From the NCBI GenBank assembly GCA_002480015.1, contig DLQD01000030.1, forward strand, positions 1 through 64,000: a stretch of 64,000 nt of DNA, read 5' to 3'. The translations under genes and the position numbers were made by a program. Shown here in pieces: positions 11,907-21,119 of the stretch (position 1 is the first letter of the stretch; the number at the start of each line of letters is the position of its first letter). The notes beneath the pieces were generated by a model that was not told where the DNA came from, did no database searches, and worked only from the letters and a program-made list of their open reading frames with translations. Source of the DNA: Opitutia bacterium UBA7441. GTDB taxonomy: Bacteria > Verrucomicrobiota > Verrucomicrobiia > Opitutales > Coraliomargaritaceae.

Positions 11907-12368
11907 CTACTGTTGGCGGGGGATCTCGATAAACTCAACTTCCAATCCCGCGGCTTCGGCGAGTTGGGCTTGGCGTTTGTCGCCAGTGACGAAAGTGGGA
12001 ATGTCCGCGGCCAATGCGCTCGCCACATGTATAATGTCCAAGCTACAGCAGAGTATTTGACTCGTGAACTTGGCGGACAGGTTCAATGCCTTACTTTCTA
12101 CCTTGGCGCTATCGAAGCTCAGCTTCCGCAGTCGCCCGTCAGCTATATCTTGGTCGATGCATTCCAATAATTGGTTCAAGGCTTTTTCTGTGATCGCCCC
12201 CCGCCCGCGTAATGCACGCATCGCGGTCCTGAGTTCAATCTCAAGGAAAAAGCTTAATGGCAAAGCCGGGCTATGGAGTGCAAGTGCTGAAGCTTCATCC
12301 GAACCTGCCTCTGTGTGGTAAATCTTCAGCAGTGCCCCAGTGTCAAAGTAGCGATTAATAGTCTCCAC
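11907..12368 (-). CDS. PIN-domain toxin (VapC type)
   Basis: A 153-residue PIN-domain ribonuclease. The acidic residues expected for metal binding are visible: D9 (YFDTGALLK), E43/E45 (FLEIE), D111 (LDIIHVASA) and D130 (VTGDKRQ). VapC toxins cut tRNA or rRNA and are held inactive by a VapB-type antitoxin. The GTG start at 12368 lies inside the end of the antitoxin frame, a 14-base overlap that implies translational coupling. The pair sits within a heme-gene block, which looks like an insertion. Confidence 0.85.
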   Translation of the reverse strand: METINRYFDTGALLKIYHTEAGSDEASALALHSPALPLSFFLEIELRTAMRALRGRGAITEKALNQLLECIDQDIADGRLRKLSFDSAKVESKALNLSAKFTSQILCCSLDIIHVASALAADIPTFVTGDKRQAQLAEAAGLEVEFIEIPRQQ

Positions 12369-12605
12369 GGCCTTCTCTTACAATTTCGGCACCTGCTTCT
12401 GTGGTCGGTTCTTCGATGTCGCCAAAGATCGAACGGCGTCGCGCCGCTAAATCCGGCCACGGCTTCGGTTCTTTTTTTCCTGTGCGGGTGTGATGTAGGC
12501 GACTGTTTCTTCGCCCATGACCCAGCGGAGCGATTCGCCGGTCGCGACACGCTCGCGAACCTCGCGGGTGTGCTTCTGGAGCTCGCGCGTATTGATGTTT
12601 TTCAT
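12355..12605 (-). CDS. Phd/VapB-type antitoxin split by a -1 frameshift
   Basis: The N-terminal half (MKNINTRELQKHTREVRERV...AYITPAQEKK) is a Phd/YefM-type DNA-binding antitoxin start at 12605, but its frame ends after 52 codons at 12447. The expected C-terminal half (KPWPDLAARRRSIFGD...[12 protein letters not shown]) lies in the -1 frame and ends at 12355, overlapping the toxin start. The frames meet at an A7 run (12472-12478) that reads A-AAA-AAG in the zero frame. A -1 slip gives an 83-residue protein of normal size. Either programmed slippage makes two products, or a one-base indel has damaged the gene or the assembly. Confidence 0.7.
12471..12478 (-). promoter_or_regulatory. A-AAA-AAG slippery heptamer in the antitoxin gene
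   Basis: On the minus strand the zero frame reads GAA AAA AAG, the X-XXY-YYZ form used for -1 frameshifting in E. coli dnaX. A small hairpin CGGCG/CGCCG lies about 24 bases downstream, further than usual for a stimulator, and no upstream Shine-Dalgarno stimulator is obvious. Confidence 0.5.
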
Positions 12606-12608
12606 GAC

Positions 12609-12639
12609 TGACATAATGTCTGACATAGTGCGAATGTCA
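12609..12639. promoter_or_regulatory. TGACAT-box operator of the toxin-antitoxin pair
   Basis: Just ahead of the antitoxin ATG are TGACAT (12609-12614) facing ATGTC (12616-12620), and TGACAT (12621-12626) facing ATGTCA (12634-12639), a perfect 6-bp inverted repeat with a 7-base spacer. Clustered short palindromes at this position are typical autoregulatory sites for VapB/Phd antitoxins. Confidence 0.6.
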
Positions 12640-12654
12640 ATCCGATTGGCCGGC

Positions 12655-13722
12655 TCAGCGCTCCACGTAGGCGGGCGGTGTGGCGTGGGCGCTTTCGAAG
12701 GCGCCGTCGCGCCAGGCTTGCACCTTGCCCGCGAGAAAATCGATAAAGGCGGGTGATTCGTTGAGGCAGGGAATCTGCTCGAAATCTTCGCCGCCCGATT
12801 CGAGGAAGCTGTCTCGGCCTTGCATGGCAATTTCTTCGAGCGTTTCCAAGCAATCCGCGGTGAAGGCGGGGCAGATTACCTTGACGCGCTTGTTCCCGTC
12901 CCTGGCGAGTTGCTCCAATGACTTGTCGGTGTAGGGTTGGAGCCAAGGCTCGCGGCCGAGGCGACTCTGGAAAGTGATCATGTATTTGTCCTTGGGCAGT
13001 CCAGCGGCGGCGACAAATTTCTCCACCGTCATGGCGCACTGGTGGCGGTAGCAGGTGGCGTGCGCCGGGTGGCAAGTGTTGCAGCAGTCGTGCGTGGTCA
13101 GACAGTGGCTGTGGGAAGGGTCACCTTTGACCAAGTGACGCTGCGGGATGCCGTGGAAGGAGAAAACCAGTTTGTCGAAATCGCCGCTTTCAATAGAGGG
13201 GCGTGCGCGCTCGATCATGGCGTCGATGTAGCCAGGGTCTTGATAGAAGGGAGGCAGCAGAGTCGTTTTGAGATCCGGCTTCTGTTCGCGCACGGCGTCC
13301 ATAAGCGCGACCACAGCAGTTTCGTAGCTCGACATGGCGTAGTGTGGATACATTGGTATGATGAAGAGATCATCCACGCCTAGGTCGAGCAGTTCCTTGA
13401 GTGCATCGGGGGTGGAGGGATTGCCGTAGCGCATGCCGAGGCTGACAGGGATATCGAGCTTCGCGGCGAGCGCAGCCTGTTGCTTGCGCGAGGTAAGGAT
13501 GAGGGGGGAGCCCTCGTCTTGCCAAATTTCGGCGTAGGCTTCGGCCGACTCGCGGGGGCGGGTAGGCAGTATCAGGCAGTTAACCAAAAACCAGCGGATG
13601 GCGAACGGGGCGTCGAGCACGCGGCCGTCCATGAGGAACTCGCGCAGGTAGCTGCGCACATCGCTGACTTCGGTGGAATCGGGCGAGCCGAGGTTGAGGA
13701 GAATGACGCCTTGTTTGGACAT
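12655..13722 (-). CDS. hemH: Ferrochelatase with internal Cys cluster
   Basis: A 355-residue ferrochelatase (counted from the ATG at 13722; an in-frame start at 13764 would add 14 residues) that inserts Fe2+ into a porphyrin at the end of heme synthesis. The active-site His is about H190 ([10 protein letters not shown]) and the C-terminal acidic motif is [11 protein letters not shown]. Right after the catalytic His lies a Cys-rich stretch with Cys at about 207, 213, 214, 217, 224 and 229. That position suggests an internal [2Fe-2S] cluster, reported for some bacterial ferrochelatases, rather than the C-terminal cluster of the animal enzyme. Cluster binding is inferred. Confidence 0.93.
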   Translation of the reverse strand: MSKQGVILLNLGSPDSTEVSDVRSYLREFLMDGRVLDAPFAIRWFLVNCLILPTRPRESAEAYAEIWQDEGSPLILTSRKQQAALAAKLDIPVSLGMRYGNPSTPDALKELLDLGVDDLFIIPMYPHYAMSSYETAVVALMDAVREQKPDLKTTLLPPFYQDPGYIDAMIERARPSIESGDFDKLVFSFHGIPQRHLVKGDPSHSHCLTTHDCCNTCHPAHATCYRHQCAMTVEKFVAAAGLPKDKYMITFQSRLGREPWLQPYTDKSLEQLARDGNKRVKVICPAFTADCLETLEEIAMQGRDSFLESGGEDFEQIPCLNESPAFIDFLAGKVQAWRDGAFESAHATPPAYVER

Positions 13723-13772
13723 ACTGTAAGAGAAGGTCGCCCTCGGCCGCTTTGTCAAATGCAAGCGTGCAC

Positions 13773-14438
13773 TTACAGTTCAAAGAGCACCATGACTCCA
13801 GTAAAAGCCAGCCAAACGAGGACAATTGAAATGCTTCGCGCAATGAGGACGATACGGATGGCGGTCGCCCACTCGCGGACATCGGAAAGGGGGCGAATTA
13901 GTGCGAGTAATAGGATGAAGCTGAGAGCCATGCGGATGGGGTTGAGCAAGCTGAATGAATAGAAGTAATCCATCAAGCCTCCGGGGAAGGCAACTGTGAG
14001 TGCCAGGAGCGCGATTTGCCAAAAGAGGCAAGGGAACCCACTCAGGCTGAAGGCAATCTGTAGCACAATCAAAGTGATGACGAACTCAAGCGCCAGGCCA
14101 AGCATAGCGTCCCGCATTTGCTTCCTTACTTTATTGGTCTGAGGTCTGCCCTCTGTGCGGTTATAATCTTCGAGCGCTTGACTAAAGTCCTCGCTGATCG
14201 AACGAAAATTGTAATCCTTGCCAATGTCCTCGGTTTTGAGTTCCTCGATTTGAGTGCTTTCCGTGATCGTCATTTCATCTCTCATGACCGGTATGTCTAT
14301 GTCTAGATCGCCTTCGATATTCTGGAATCGCGCACTAACTGAGGCCGTTTGCGGCTGGGCTACTGCATTTGGTTCTGCCGCATATATCGCCGAAGCGAGT
14401 ACAATGCAGGCTAGGCAGAAAAGGGTGAACAGTTTCAT
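13773..14438 (-). CDS. Unknown signal-peptide membrane protein
   Basis: A 221-residue protein I do not recognise. It has a signal peptide (residues 1-20, ending YAA), a soluble acidic stretch (about 22-105) that would be periplasmic, then about four membrane helices from 110 to 220 with short loops. The membrane part has no motif I can assign. It is followed on the same strand by hemH 50 bases further on, and may be co-transcribed with it. No homolog-based function is offered. Confidence 0.65.
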   Translation of the reverse strand: MKLFTLFCLACIVLASAIYAAEPNAVAQPQTASVSARFQNIEGDLDIDIPVMRDEMTITESTQIEELKTEDIGKDYNFRSISEDFSQALEDYNRTEGRPQTNKVRKQMRDAMLGLALEFVITLIVLQIAFSLSGFPCLFWQIALLALTVAFPGGLMDYFYSFSLLNPIRMALSFILLLALIRPLSDVREWATAIRIVLIARSISIVLVWLAFTGVMVLFEL

Positions 14439-14515
14439 GAGGGCGCAGATTTGGCTTAAGTGGGGGGGGTGTAATTAATACATATGCCATGCGCCGCACC
14501 GGACAATAGCAAATT

Positions 14516-15130
14516 TCAGTCAGGCATGACTAGATCTGTCTGCTGGCGCATCCACTCGGTGAGGTGTTGCTCGATGCGCTCGCAGGAATTTCTTTCGTTC
14601 AGGTCGATTCGGTTTGGGGCGGCTGTTTGCAAGAAGCGTTTGGCCGCAGCTTTTAAATCGCTGCTAAGGGTCGGCCACCAAGATTCGCGAATAGGATAGC
14701 CCTCGTCTTTGAGCAGAACGTAGAGGCTCTTGAGTAGAACGATCTCCGGGGCTTTGCCCTCGGCGAAGGCATCCAGCGCGCGGGCGGTCAATTCGTAGAG
14801 CACTTCCGATTCCGGCATGTGTGCGGCGTTGCTCACAAGCAGTCGGCTCAGGCGCGAAGCATTTTGGAGGGAGCGGTAGTTGTAGCCGATTCGCTCGCGG
14901 CGGCGGATCAGTTGATATTCTTTGACGAAGCGCATGGTGCCCTGCTGCGAGGTCTCAAACATGACTGCTGCTTGATCAAAAAGATCCGGAGTGGTCGATT
15001 TGTAAGCTTTTTTTGAGAGGCGCTTAAGGCACAGGAATATACCGCTCTCCGCGGTGAGCACATGCAGTTTTAGAAAGGACTCGCCGGACGGTTCCGTCTT
15101 CAATATCAGCGCTTCTTCCTGCTTAAGCAT
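14516..15130 (-). CDS. recO: RecO-like DNA repair protein
   Basis: A 204-residue protein whose first 80 residues resemble the RecO OB-fold domain (LKQEEALILKTEPSGESFLK, then LTAESG and a KRLSKK basic patch). The rest is helical. RecO helps RecR load RecA onto SSB-coated DNA. The family norm is about 230-250 residues, and the Cys zinc-finger motif seen in many RecO proteins is absent, so this is a short, divergent form. Its start overlaps the end of the DUF502 gene by 8 bases, implying translational coupling. Confidence 0.6.
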   Translation of the reverse strand: MLKQEEALILKTEPSGESFLKLHVLTAESGIFLCLKRLSKKAYKSTTPDLFDQAAVMFETSQQGTMRFVKEYQLIRRRERIGYNYRSLQNASRLSRLLVSNAAHMPESEVLYELTARALDAFAEGKAPEIVLLKSLYVLLKDEGYPIRESWWPTLSSDLKAAAKRFLQTAAPNRIDLNERNSCERIEQHLTEWMRQQTDLVMPD

Positions 15131-15809
15131 TTTTCAAGGGGACGGCACCTTCAGTTTGTCGGGGGTTTACAACTTGGACGACCTCGCCTGTCATCGGATT
15201 GGGCACCACCGCGCCGCCTGAGATAATTAACTTCATGCCATCGGTAATGTTCATTTTTAGGTGAATGACGTCCTCCTCAGGGAGCATAAGCAGGAAGCCA
15301 CTCGTTGGATTGGGCGTGGTCGGTACGAATACATTGACGATGTGTTCGCCAGTCACCTCCTGTGTCTCGCCGCGTGCGGTGTTTGTCAGGAAGCCCAAGA
15401 CGTAGCAACGTTCGCGGGGATACTCGATAAGCACGACTTCTTGGAAAATGGCCTTCTTCTGGGTGCTGAAGGTGTCCACGATCTGTTTAACAGTGCGATA
15501 GACTGAATTAATAAAAGGCACCTGGCCGAGGAGTCGTTCCAGTCCGTTCAGGATGAGGCGGCCCAAGACGAAGCGGGAACCGTAGCCGAGCAAAGTGATG
15601 AGCAAAAACACCACAAGCACCGAGATCGCCTCTAGCCCAAATTTCACGGCGGGCAAACTGCGCCACTCCGGATCGAGATACCAAAAGAAGAAATGGCTGG
15701 CCGGTGTCCCGAGTCGCTCCAGTAAGAAATTAATCACGATTGCCGTGACGCCTAGCGGGAGTACGACTACGATGCCGGTGATAAATGCGTTGCGAAGTGA
15801 GCGGAACAT
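15123..15809 (-). CDS. DUF502-family inner-membrane protein
   Basis: A 228-residue protein starting MFRSLRNAFITGIVVVLPLG, the typical opening of the DUF502 family. Two membrane helices lie at about 8-30 and 57-80. The conserved cytoplasmic part follows, with VPFINSVYRTVKQIVDTF, an IEYPRERCYVLGF segment and a PTTPNPTSGFLL segment characteristic of the family. The molecular function is not established. A longer frame reaches 15968, but the ATG at 15809 fits the family start. Confidence 0.85.
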   Translation of the reverse strand: MFRSLRNAFITGIVVVLPLGVTAIVINFLLERLGTPASHFFFWYLDPEWRSLPAVKFGLEAISVLVVFLLITLLGYGSRFVLGRLILNGLERLLGQVPFINSVYRTVKQIVDTFSTQKKAIFQEVVLIEYPRERCYVLGFLTNTARGETQEVTGEHIVNVFVPTTPNPTSGFLLMLPEEDVIHLKMNITDGMKLIISGGAVVPNPMTGEVVQVVNPRQTEGAVPLKNA

Positions 15810-15981
15810 GTTGGAAAGCGGTAGTCGCTCTGACAGAATCCGCAAGCGAAGGTTTCCACAATTACAAATCAGTCTGAGTTCGATCTTAATTATGACTTCT
15901 GATGTCGAGATTATTGGAGTATCCCGTAGCTTATTGGGTCTGTCCTTGCCTGTGCATTGGAACTTCACATACCACCAAGGG

Positions 15982-16560
15982 ATGAAAAACCTACATCACC
16001 ACTATGACGGACTGATCTTCGATATGGACGGCACGCTGGCCGACACCATGCCAACGCATTTCGTCGCATGGTCGCGCTCTATGGCCGAGCATGGTATTGA
16101 GTTGACCGAGGAGCGCTTTTACGCGCTTGGTGGCGTGCCCGCCCATATTATCATCGACATGCTGGCCGCTGAGCAGGGCAAGACGGTCGATGCCCGTGCT
16201 GTGGCAGAGGTCAAGGAAGCGCTCTTCCTCGAATTGCTCACAGACGTACAGCCAGTCGTACCAGTTAAAGCCATCGCTGACTTTCACCGTGAGCACATAC
16301 CCATGGCGGTGGCTACCGGGAGTCTGAAGTGGGTGGCCGAGAAGATTCTCAAGGCTCTGGGTATCCGCGAATGGTTCGCTGCCGTCGTCGGTGCCGATGA
16401 TGTTGTTCGGCCTAAACCCGCTCCTGAGACCTATCTAAAGGCCGCCCAGCTCATAGGTGTCGACCCTAAGCGTTGCCACGCCTTCGAAGACACCGAACTG
16501 GGTATGCAAGCCGCCCGCGATGCGGGGATGAAAGTCGTCGATATCAACACCTTGCGGTAG
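15982..16560 (+). CDS. YqaB-like HAD phosphatase
   Basis: A 192-residue HAD-superfamily hydrolase with a small helical cap. Motif I is DMDGTLADT near residue 13, motif II is VATGS, the motif III Lys lies in RPKPAPETY, and motif IV is FEDTELGMQAA. The order and the IFDMDGTLADTMPTHFVAW stretch resemble E. coli YqaB, a fructose-1-phosphate phosphatase, more than beta-phosphoglucomutase, though the two are close. The frame extends back to 15595, but this part overlaps the DUF502 gene on the other strand; the ATG at 15982 is the natural start. Confidence 0.85.
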   Translation: MKNLHHHYDGLIFDMDGTLADTMPTHFVAWSRSMAEHGIELTEERFYALGGVPAHIIIDMLAAEQGKTVDARAVAEVKEALFLELLTDVQPVVPVKAIADFHREHIPMAVATGSLKWVAEKILKALGIREWFAAVVGADDVVRPKPAPETYLKAAQLIGVDPKRCHAFEDTELGMQAARDAGMKVVDINTLR

Positions 16561-16748
16561 CCTTCATTGCCTGGAAACGCTTCTGGTTCTAAGTCTTTAC
16601 TTGTCTAGGTCGCGCGATCTCACGCTCTGCAATGTGCTGCCGCTGGCAAAAAACCGATGCTTTACATAATTGCGACTAAGCCTAGGCTCCACGGTTTTTC
16701 AAAGTTGCGTGGCTTCTAGTTTACGCGTTCCGAACATTTTATTTTTCT

Positions 16749-18086
<1,338 letters not shown>

Positions 18087-18107
18087 ACCCCAGCCCCGAA
18101 AGACCCC

Positions 18108-18884
18108 ATGCCAACGGACATTCATCCGACCGCGATTATCGCACCCGGTGCCGAACTAGACGAAGGTGTCATCGTCGGTGCCTACGCCTATATTGGCCCG
18201 AATGTAAAAATCGCCAAAGGCACCGAGGTGATGCACCATGCGACTGTTGATGGGGCCACCACGATGGGGGAGGGCAACGAAGTGCACCCGTATGCCTATA
18301 TCGGTGGAAAGACGCACGACCTTAAATACAAGGGCGGCTGCCCAGGTCTGAAGATCGGCTCGGGCAATGTTTTTCGCGAGTTCACAACCGTGCACTGTGC
18401 CACCGCAGAAGGTACTGATACCATAATCGGCGACAAAAATCTGCTGCTGGCTTACAGTCACATCGCGCATGAGTGTCTTGTTGGCAACCACCTTGTCATG
18501 AGCAGCCACGCGGCACTCGGCGGGCATGTGCAACTCGGCGACTGCGTTAACATCGGCTGGGGTGCTGGCCTCCATCAGTTCTGCCGTGTAGGCGATTACG
18601 CCATGGTTGGCGCCGCCTCCAAAGTCGTGCAAGACGTACCGCCCTACATGATTGCTGACGGTAGCCCAGCGATGGTGCGGACCACCAATAAGGTTGGGCT
18701 CGAACGCGCCGGATTCACGCCCGAAGACATTAACCTCGTGCGCCGCGTCTTCAAAATGTTCTACAAAGAAGGCCTCAATCGCCGCCAAGCAGCCGAGAAG
18801 TTGAGCGAGGTGATCACCGAAGAGAATCAGTTGGTGAGGACCTTTCTATCCTTCGTCGAAAGCAGTGAGCGCGGTTTGTCTTAG
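18108..18884 (+). CDS. lpxA: UDP-GlcNAc acyltransferase LpxA
   Basis: A 258-residue left-handed beta-helix acyltransferase that adds the 3-hydroxyacyl chain to UDP-GlcNAc as the first step of lipid A synthesis. Hexapeptide repeats run through residues 1-190. The catalytic His is about H121 in [10 protein letters not shown], and GGKTHDLKY and GLERAGF are family signatures. The C-terminal helical domain (about 195-258) is complete. It is placed directly after lpxC-fabZ, so one transcript would supply the first two lipid A steps and the dehydratase. Confidence 0.95.
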   Translation: MPTDIHPTAIIAPGAELDEGVIVGAYAYIGPNVKIAKGTEVMHHATVDGATTMGEGNEVHPYAYIGGKTHDLKYKGGCPGLKIGSGNVFREFTTVHCATAEGTDTIIGDKNLLLAYSHIAHECLVGNHLVMSSHAALGGHVQLGDCVNIGWGAGLHQFCRVGDYAMVGAASKVVQDVPPYMIADGSPAMVRTTNKVGLERAGFTPEDINLVRRVFKMFYKEGLNRRQAAEKLSEVITEENQLVRTFLSFVESSERGLS

Positions 18885-18999
18885 GCTATCCTGACTCGCG
18901 TCAAGATCGAGACCTCAGACCAAAGAGCTGCTTCCATTAAAGCTCGTATCAATTGAAGATTTGCGCTGGGCGCAATCTTGGCTTGAATATGGAAATGTT

Positions 19000-20451
19000 A
19001 TGATCGCTCGTATTCAATTTATTCGTTTCTGTTTAGTTTGTATGGCTGTGTCGCTACCTTTGCGGGCGGCGGACTTTGAACTGCCGCTGGATCGATCCGG
19101 CATCAACCGCGACGATCCGAAATATCTGACCAGCTATGCACCAGTAATCAAGCCAGCTAAAGAGGCGGTGGTCGCAGTGCACTCGGCGAGCATCCTGCGT
19201 ATCTATCGCCAGCGCGGTGTGGATCCGCGGGAGGAACTGCTGCGGCGCTTTTTTGGATTGCCTCAGTCCAACCAAGGCAAGGTCGAGGAGCTCGAACGCC
19301 GCTCGCCCGAAGGTGTCGGCTCGGGGGTGTGCATCTCCCCAGAGGGCTATATTTTGACGAATAATCACGTCATCACCGCGCGCGATGGCGACCCAGCCGA
19401 CGAGATTCTGGTGGAACTCAACGACGGGCGGGAGTTGTCCGCGCAATTGGTGGGGCGCGATCCGCGCAGCGATCTGGCGGTGCTGAAGGTGGATGCGGTG
19501 GATTTGCCCTTTCTCCCTGTTGCGGATAGCGACCAATTGGAGGTGGGGGACGTGGTCTTTGCCATTGGCAACCCGATGGGCGTTGGCTTGACAATCACCC
19601 AGGGTATCGTTTCGGCTACCGGACGGGATAATTTGTCGATTCTTGGAGAGTCGGGGTTTGAAAGCTTTATTCAGACAGATGCGCCGATTAACCCCGGCAA
19701 TTCGGGCGGTGCTTTGATCGATGCCTACGGGCGCCTCGTTGGTATCAATACTGCCATCCTATCACAGAGCGGCGGTAGTATCGGCATTGGCTTCGCGATT
19801 CCTTCTACTTTTGCTCGCTCGATCGCCATAGCGCTGGTGCGGGACGGGGAGGTGCGCCGCGGCCTGCTTGGTGTTAATCTTGAAGACCTTAACCTGGAAT
19901 ACGCCGAAGCTTTCAAGGTGCCTGAGGGGGCCGGAGTGATTATTCAATCGGTGTTTGAGGGCTTGCCTGCAGCCTTGGGTGGCCTGAGGAAAGGCGATGT
20001 CGTCGTGGCTATCAATGGTTTGGCTGTTAAAAATGTGAGTGAGTTACGTCTCCAGATAGCGGCCCGACCGCCTGGTGACTCGGTTCGCGTGAGTATTCGG
20101 CGTGCGGGCGAGGCGCTCGATCTCGATATCGTCCTCGCCGACCCCAATAACCCCTATGGAACAGGCTTCTTGAGTGGCGAGCTGCTGGATGGCCTGGAGG
20201 TTGCCCTAGTAGACGATGTCCTACGCAAGCGCTTCGGCTTGGAGCGCGAGATCGAAGGGCTCGTTGTGGTTGGCGTGGCGGATAATTCTCGCTTTGCTGA
20301 CACGTTTCCACTTGGCGCAGTGTTGCTCGAAATCAATGGAGTAAGCCCCGAATCAGTGGATCACGCACGCGCTTTGCTGGAATCACGCACAACCAGTCGG
20401 GTCTATATTTTAAATCAAGGGCGCGTGCGCTATTTTGCGATTCGTCCTTAG
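19000..20451 (+). CDS. HtrA/Do-like periplasmic serine protease
   Basis: A 483-residue DegP/DegQ-type protease. A signal peptide ends near residue 23 (PLRAA). The trypsin-like domain carries the triad H123 (NNHVIT), D158 (RSDLAVLK) and S235 (PGNSGG). Two PDZ domains follow: the first (about 280-370, GLLGVNLEDLN...GDVVVAINGLAV) is clear, the second is diverged. These enzymes degrade or refold damaged envelope proteins. The ATG at 19000 gives a proper signal peptide; an in-frame TTG at 18961 adds 13 residues and is less likely. Confidence 0.92.
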   Translation: MIARIQFIRFCLVCMAVSLPLRAADFELPLDRSGINRDDPKYLTSYAPVIKPAKEAVVAVHSASILRIYRQRGVDPREELLRRFFGLPQSNQGKVEELERRSPEGVGSGVCISPEGYILTNNHVITARDGDPADEILVELNDGRELSAQLVGRDPRSDLAVLKVDAVDLPFLPVADSDQLEVGDVVFAIGNPMGVGLTITQGIVSATGRDNLSILGESGFESFIQTDAPINPGNSGGALIDAYGRLVGINTAILSQSGGSIGIGFAIPSTFARSIAIALVRDGEVRRGLLGVNLEDLNLEYAEAFKVPEGAGVIIQSVFEGLPAALGGLRKGDVVVAINGLAVKNVSELRLQIAARPPGDSVRVSIRRAGEALDLDIVLADPNNPYGTGFLSGELLDGLEVALVDDVLRKRFGLEREIEGLVVVGVADNSRFADTFPLGAVLLEINGVSPESVDHARALLESRTTSRVYILNQGRVRYFAIRP

Positions 20452-20530
20452 TCTGACTTTATCATAGATTTACGATCCAAAAGAAGGTTCTTTCAATAGT
20501 GCTCTCTAGTAGTGAACAGGGTCGAATCTC

Positions 20531-20546
20531 TCACGTCTTGACGTGA
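20531..20546. promoter_or_regulatory. Perfect 16-bp palindrome ahead of the pilus cassette
   Basis: TCACGTC (20531-20537) and GACGTGA (20540-20546) form perfect 7-bp arms around TT, 39 bases before the first gene of the secretion cassette. No T-run follows, so it is better read as a protein-binding site than a terminator. Confidence 0.4.
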
Positions 20547-20584
20547 ATGCCCTATTTGCTGCATCTTGGTAGAAAAATAAACCC

Positions 20585-21094
20585 ATGCAGCAGCATCGAG
20601 CTTTAATACTCCGCAGTAATCGTTTCTTAGGTTCTGCCCTTGTCAACAAGGGGCTGGTATCTACGACTGATCTTGAGGAAGCAAATACCAGGTTCATGGA
20701 AGCGATTCAGTCATCGGATTTGAGGCGTGCATCCATCCTTTCCACCCTGCTCTTTGATTTGAAGAAACTGGACGAAGCTAAGTTAATAGACTATCTCGTC
20801 GACGAGCTTAAGCTTGGAATGGTCGACTTAGATTTTATCGAGTTGCGCTCTCTGCGCCCGATGAATGTGGATTTATCGCTTTGCTGGGCCTCATCCACAG
20901 TGCCCTTTGATCACGTCGAAGGCACTTACCTAGTCGCGAGTTGCTACTACATGAGTGCGCCTGTCATAAAGTATTGGGAAGAAATACTCGATGGGCGGGT
21001 GCTCTGGTACGGCACATCGACTGCCTCGCTCAGCCGGGCTCTTGAACGTATCGAGGAAATTCACAAAGCAGAGGATACCTCAGAAGAGGAATAA
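20585..21094 (+). CDS. MshEN-like domain protein
   Basis: A 169-residue protein resembling the N-terminal domain of GspE/PilB ATPases (RFLGSALVNKGLVSTTDLEEAN, then a second helical segment LSTLLFDLKKLDEAKLIDYL). Such MshEN domains bind cyclic di-GMP in some ATPases or dock onto the inner-membrane platform. Here it stands alone, without an ATPase, and ends in an acidic tail (EDTSEEE). It is first in a plus-strand series with two receiver proteins and a PilB/GspE ATPase, so a regulatory or adaptor role in pilus or secretion assembly is likely. Nucleotide binding is not shown. Confidence 0.65.
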   Translation: MQQHRALILRSNRFLGSALVNKGLVSTTDLEEANTRFMEAIQSSDLRRASILSTLLFDLKKLDEAKLIDYLVDELKLGMVDLDFIELRSLRPMNVDLSLCWASSTVPFDHVEGTYLVASCYYMSAPVIKYWEEILDGRVLWYGTSTASLSRALERIEEIHKAEDTSEEE

Positions 21095-21119
21095 TCAATC
21101 TACGGGGCCAATACACTTT

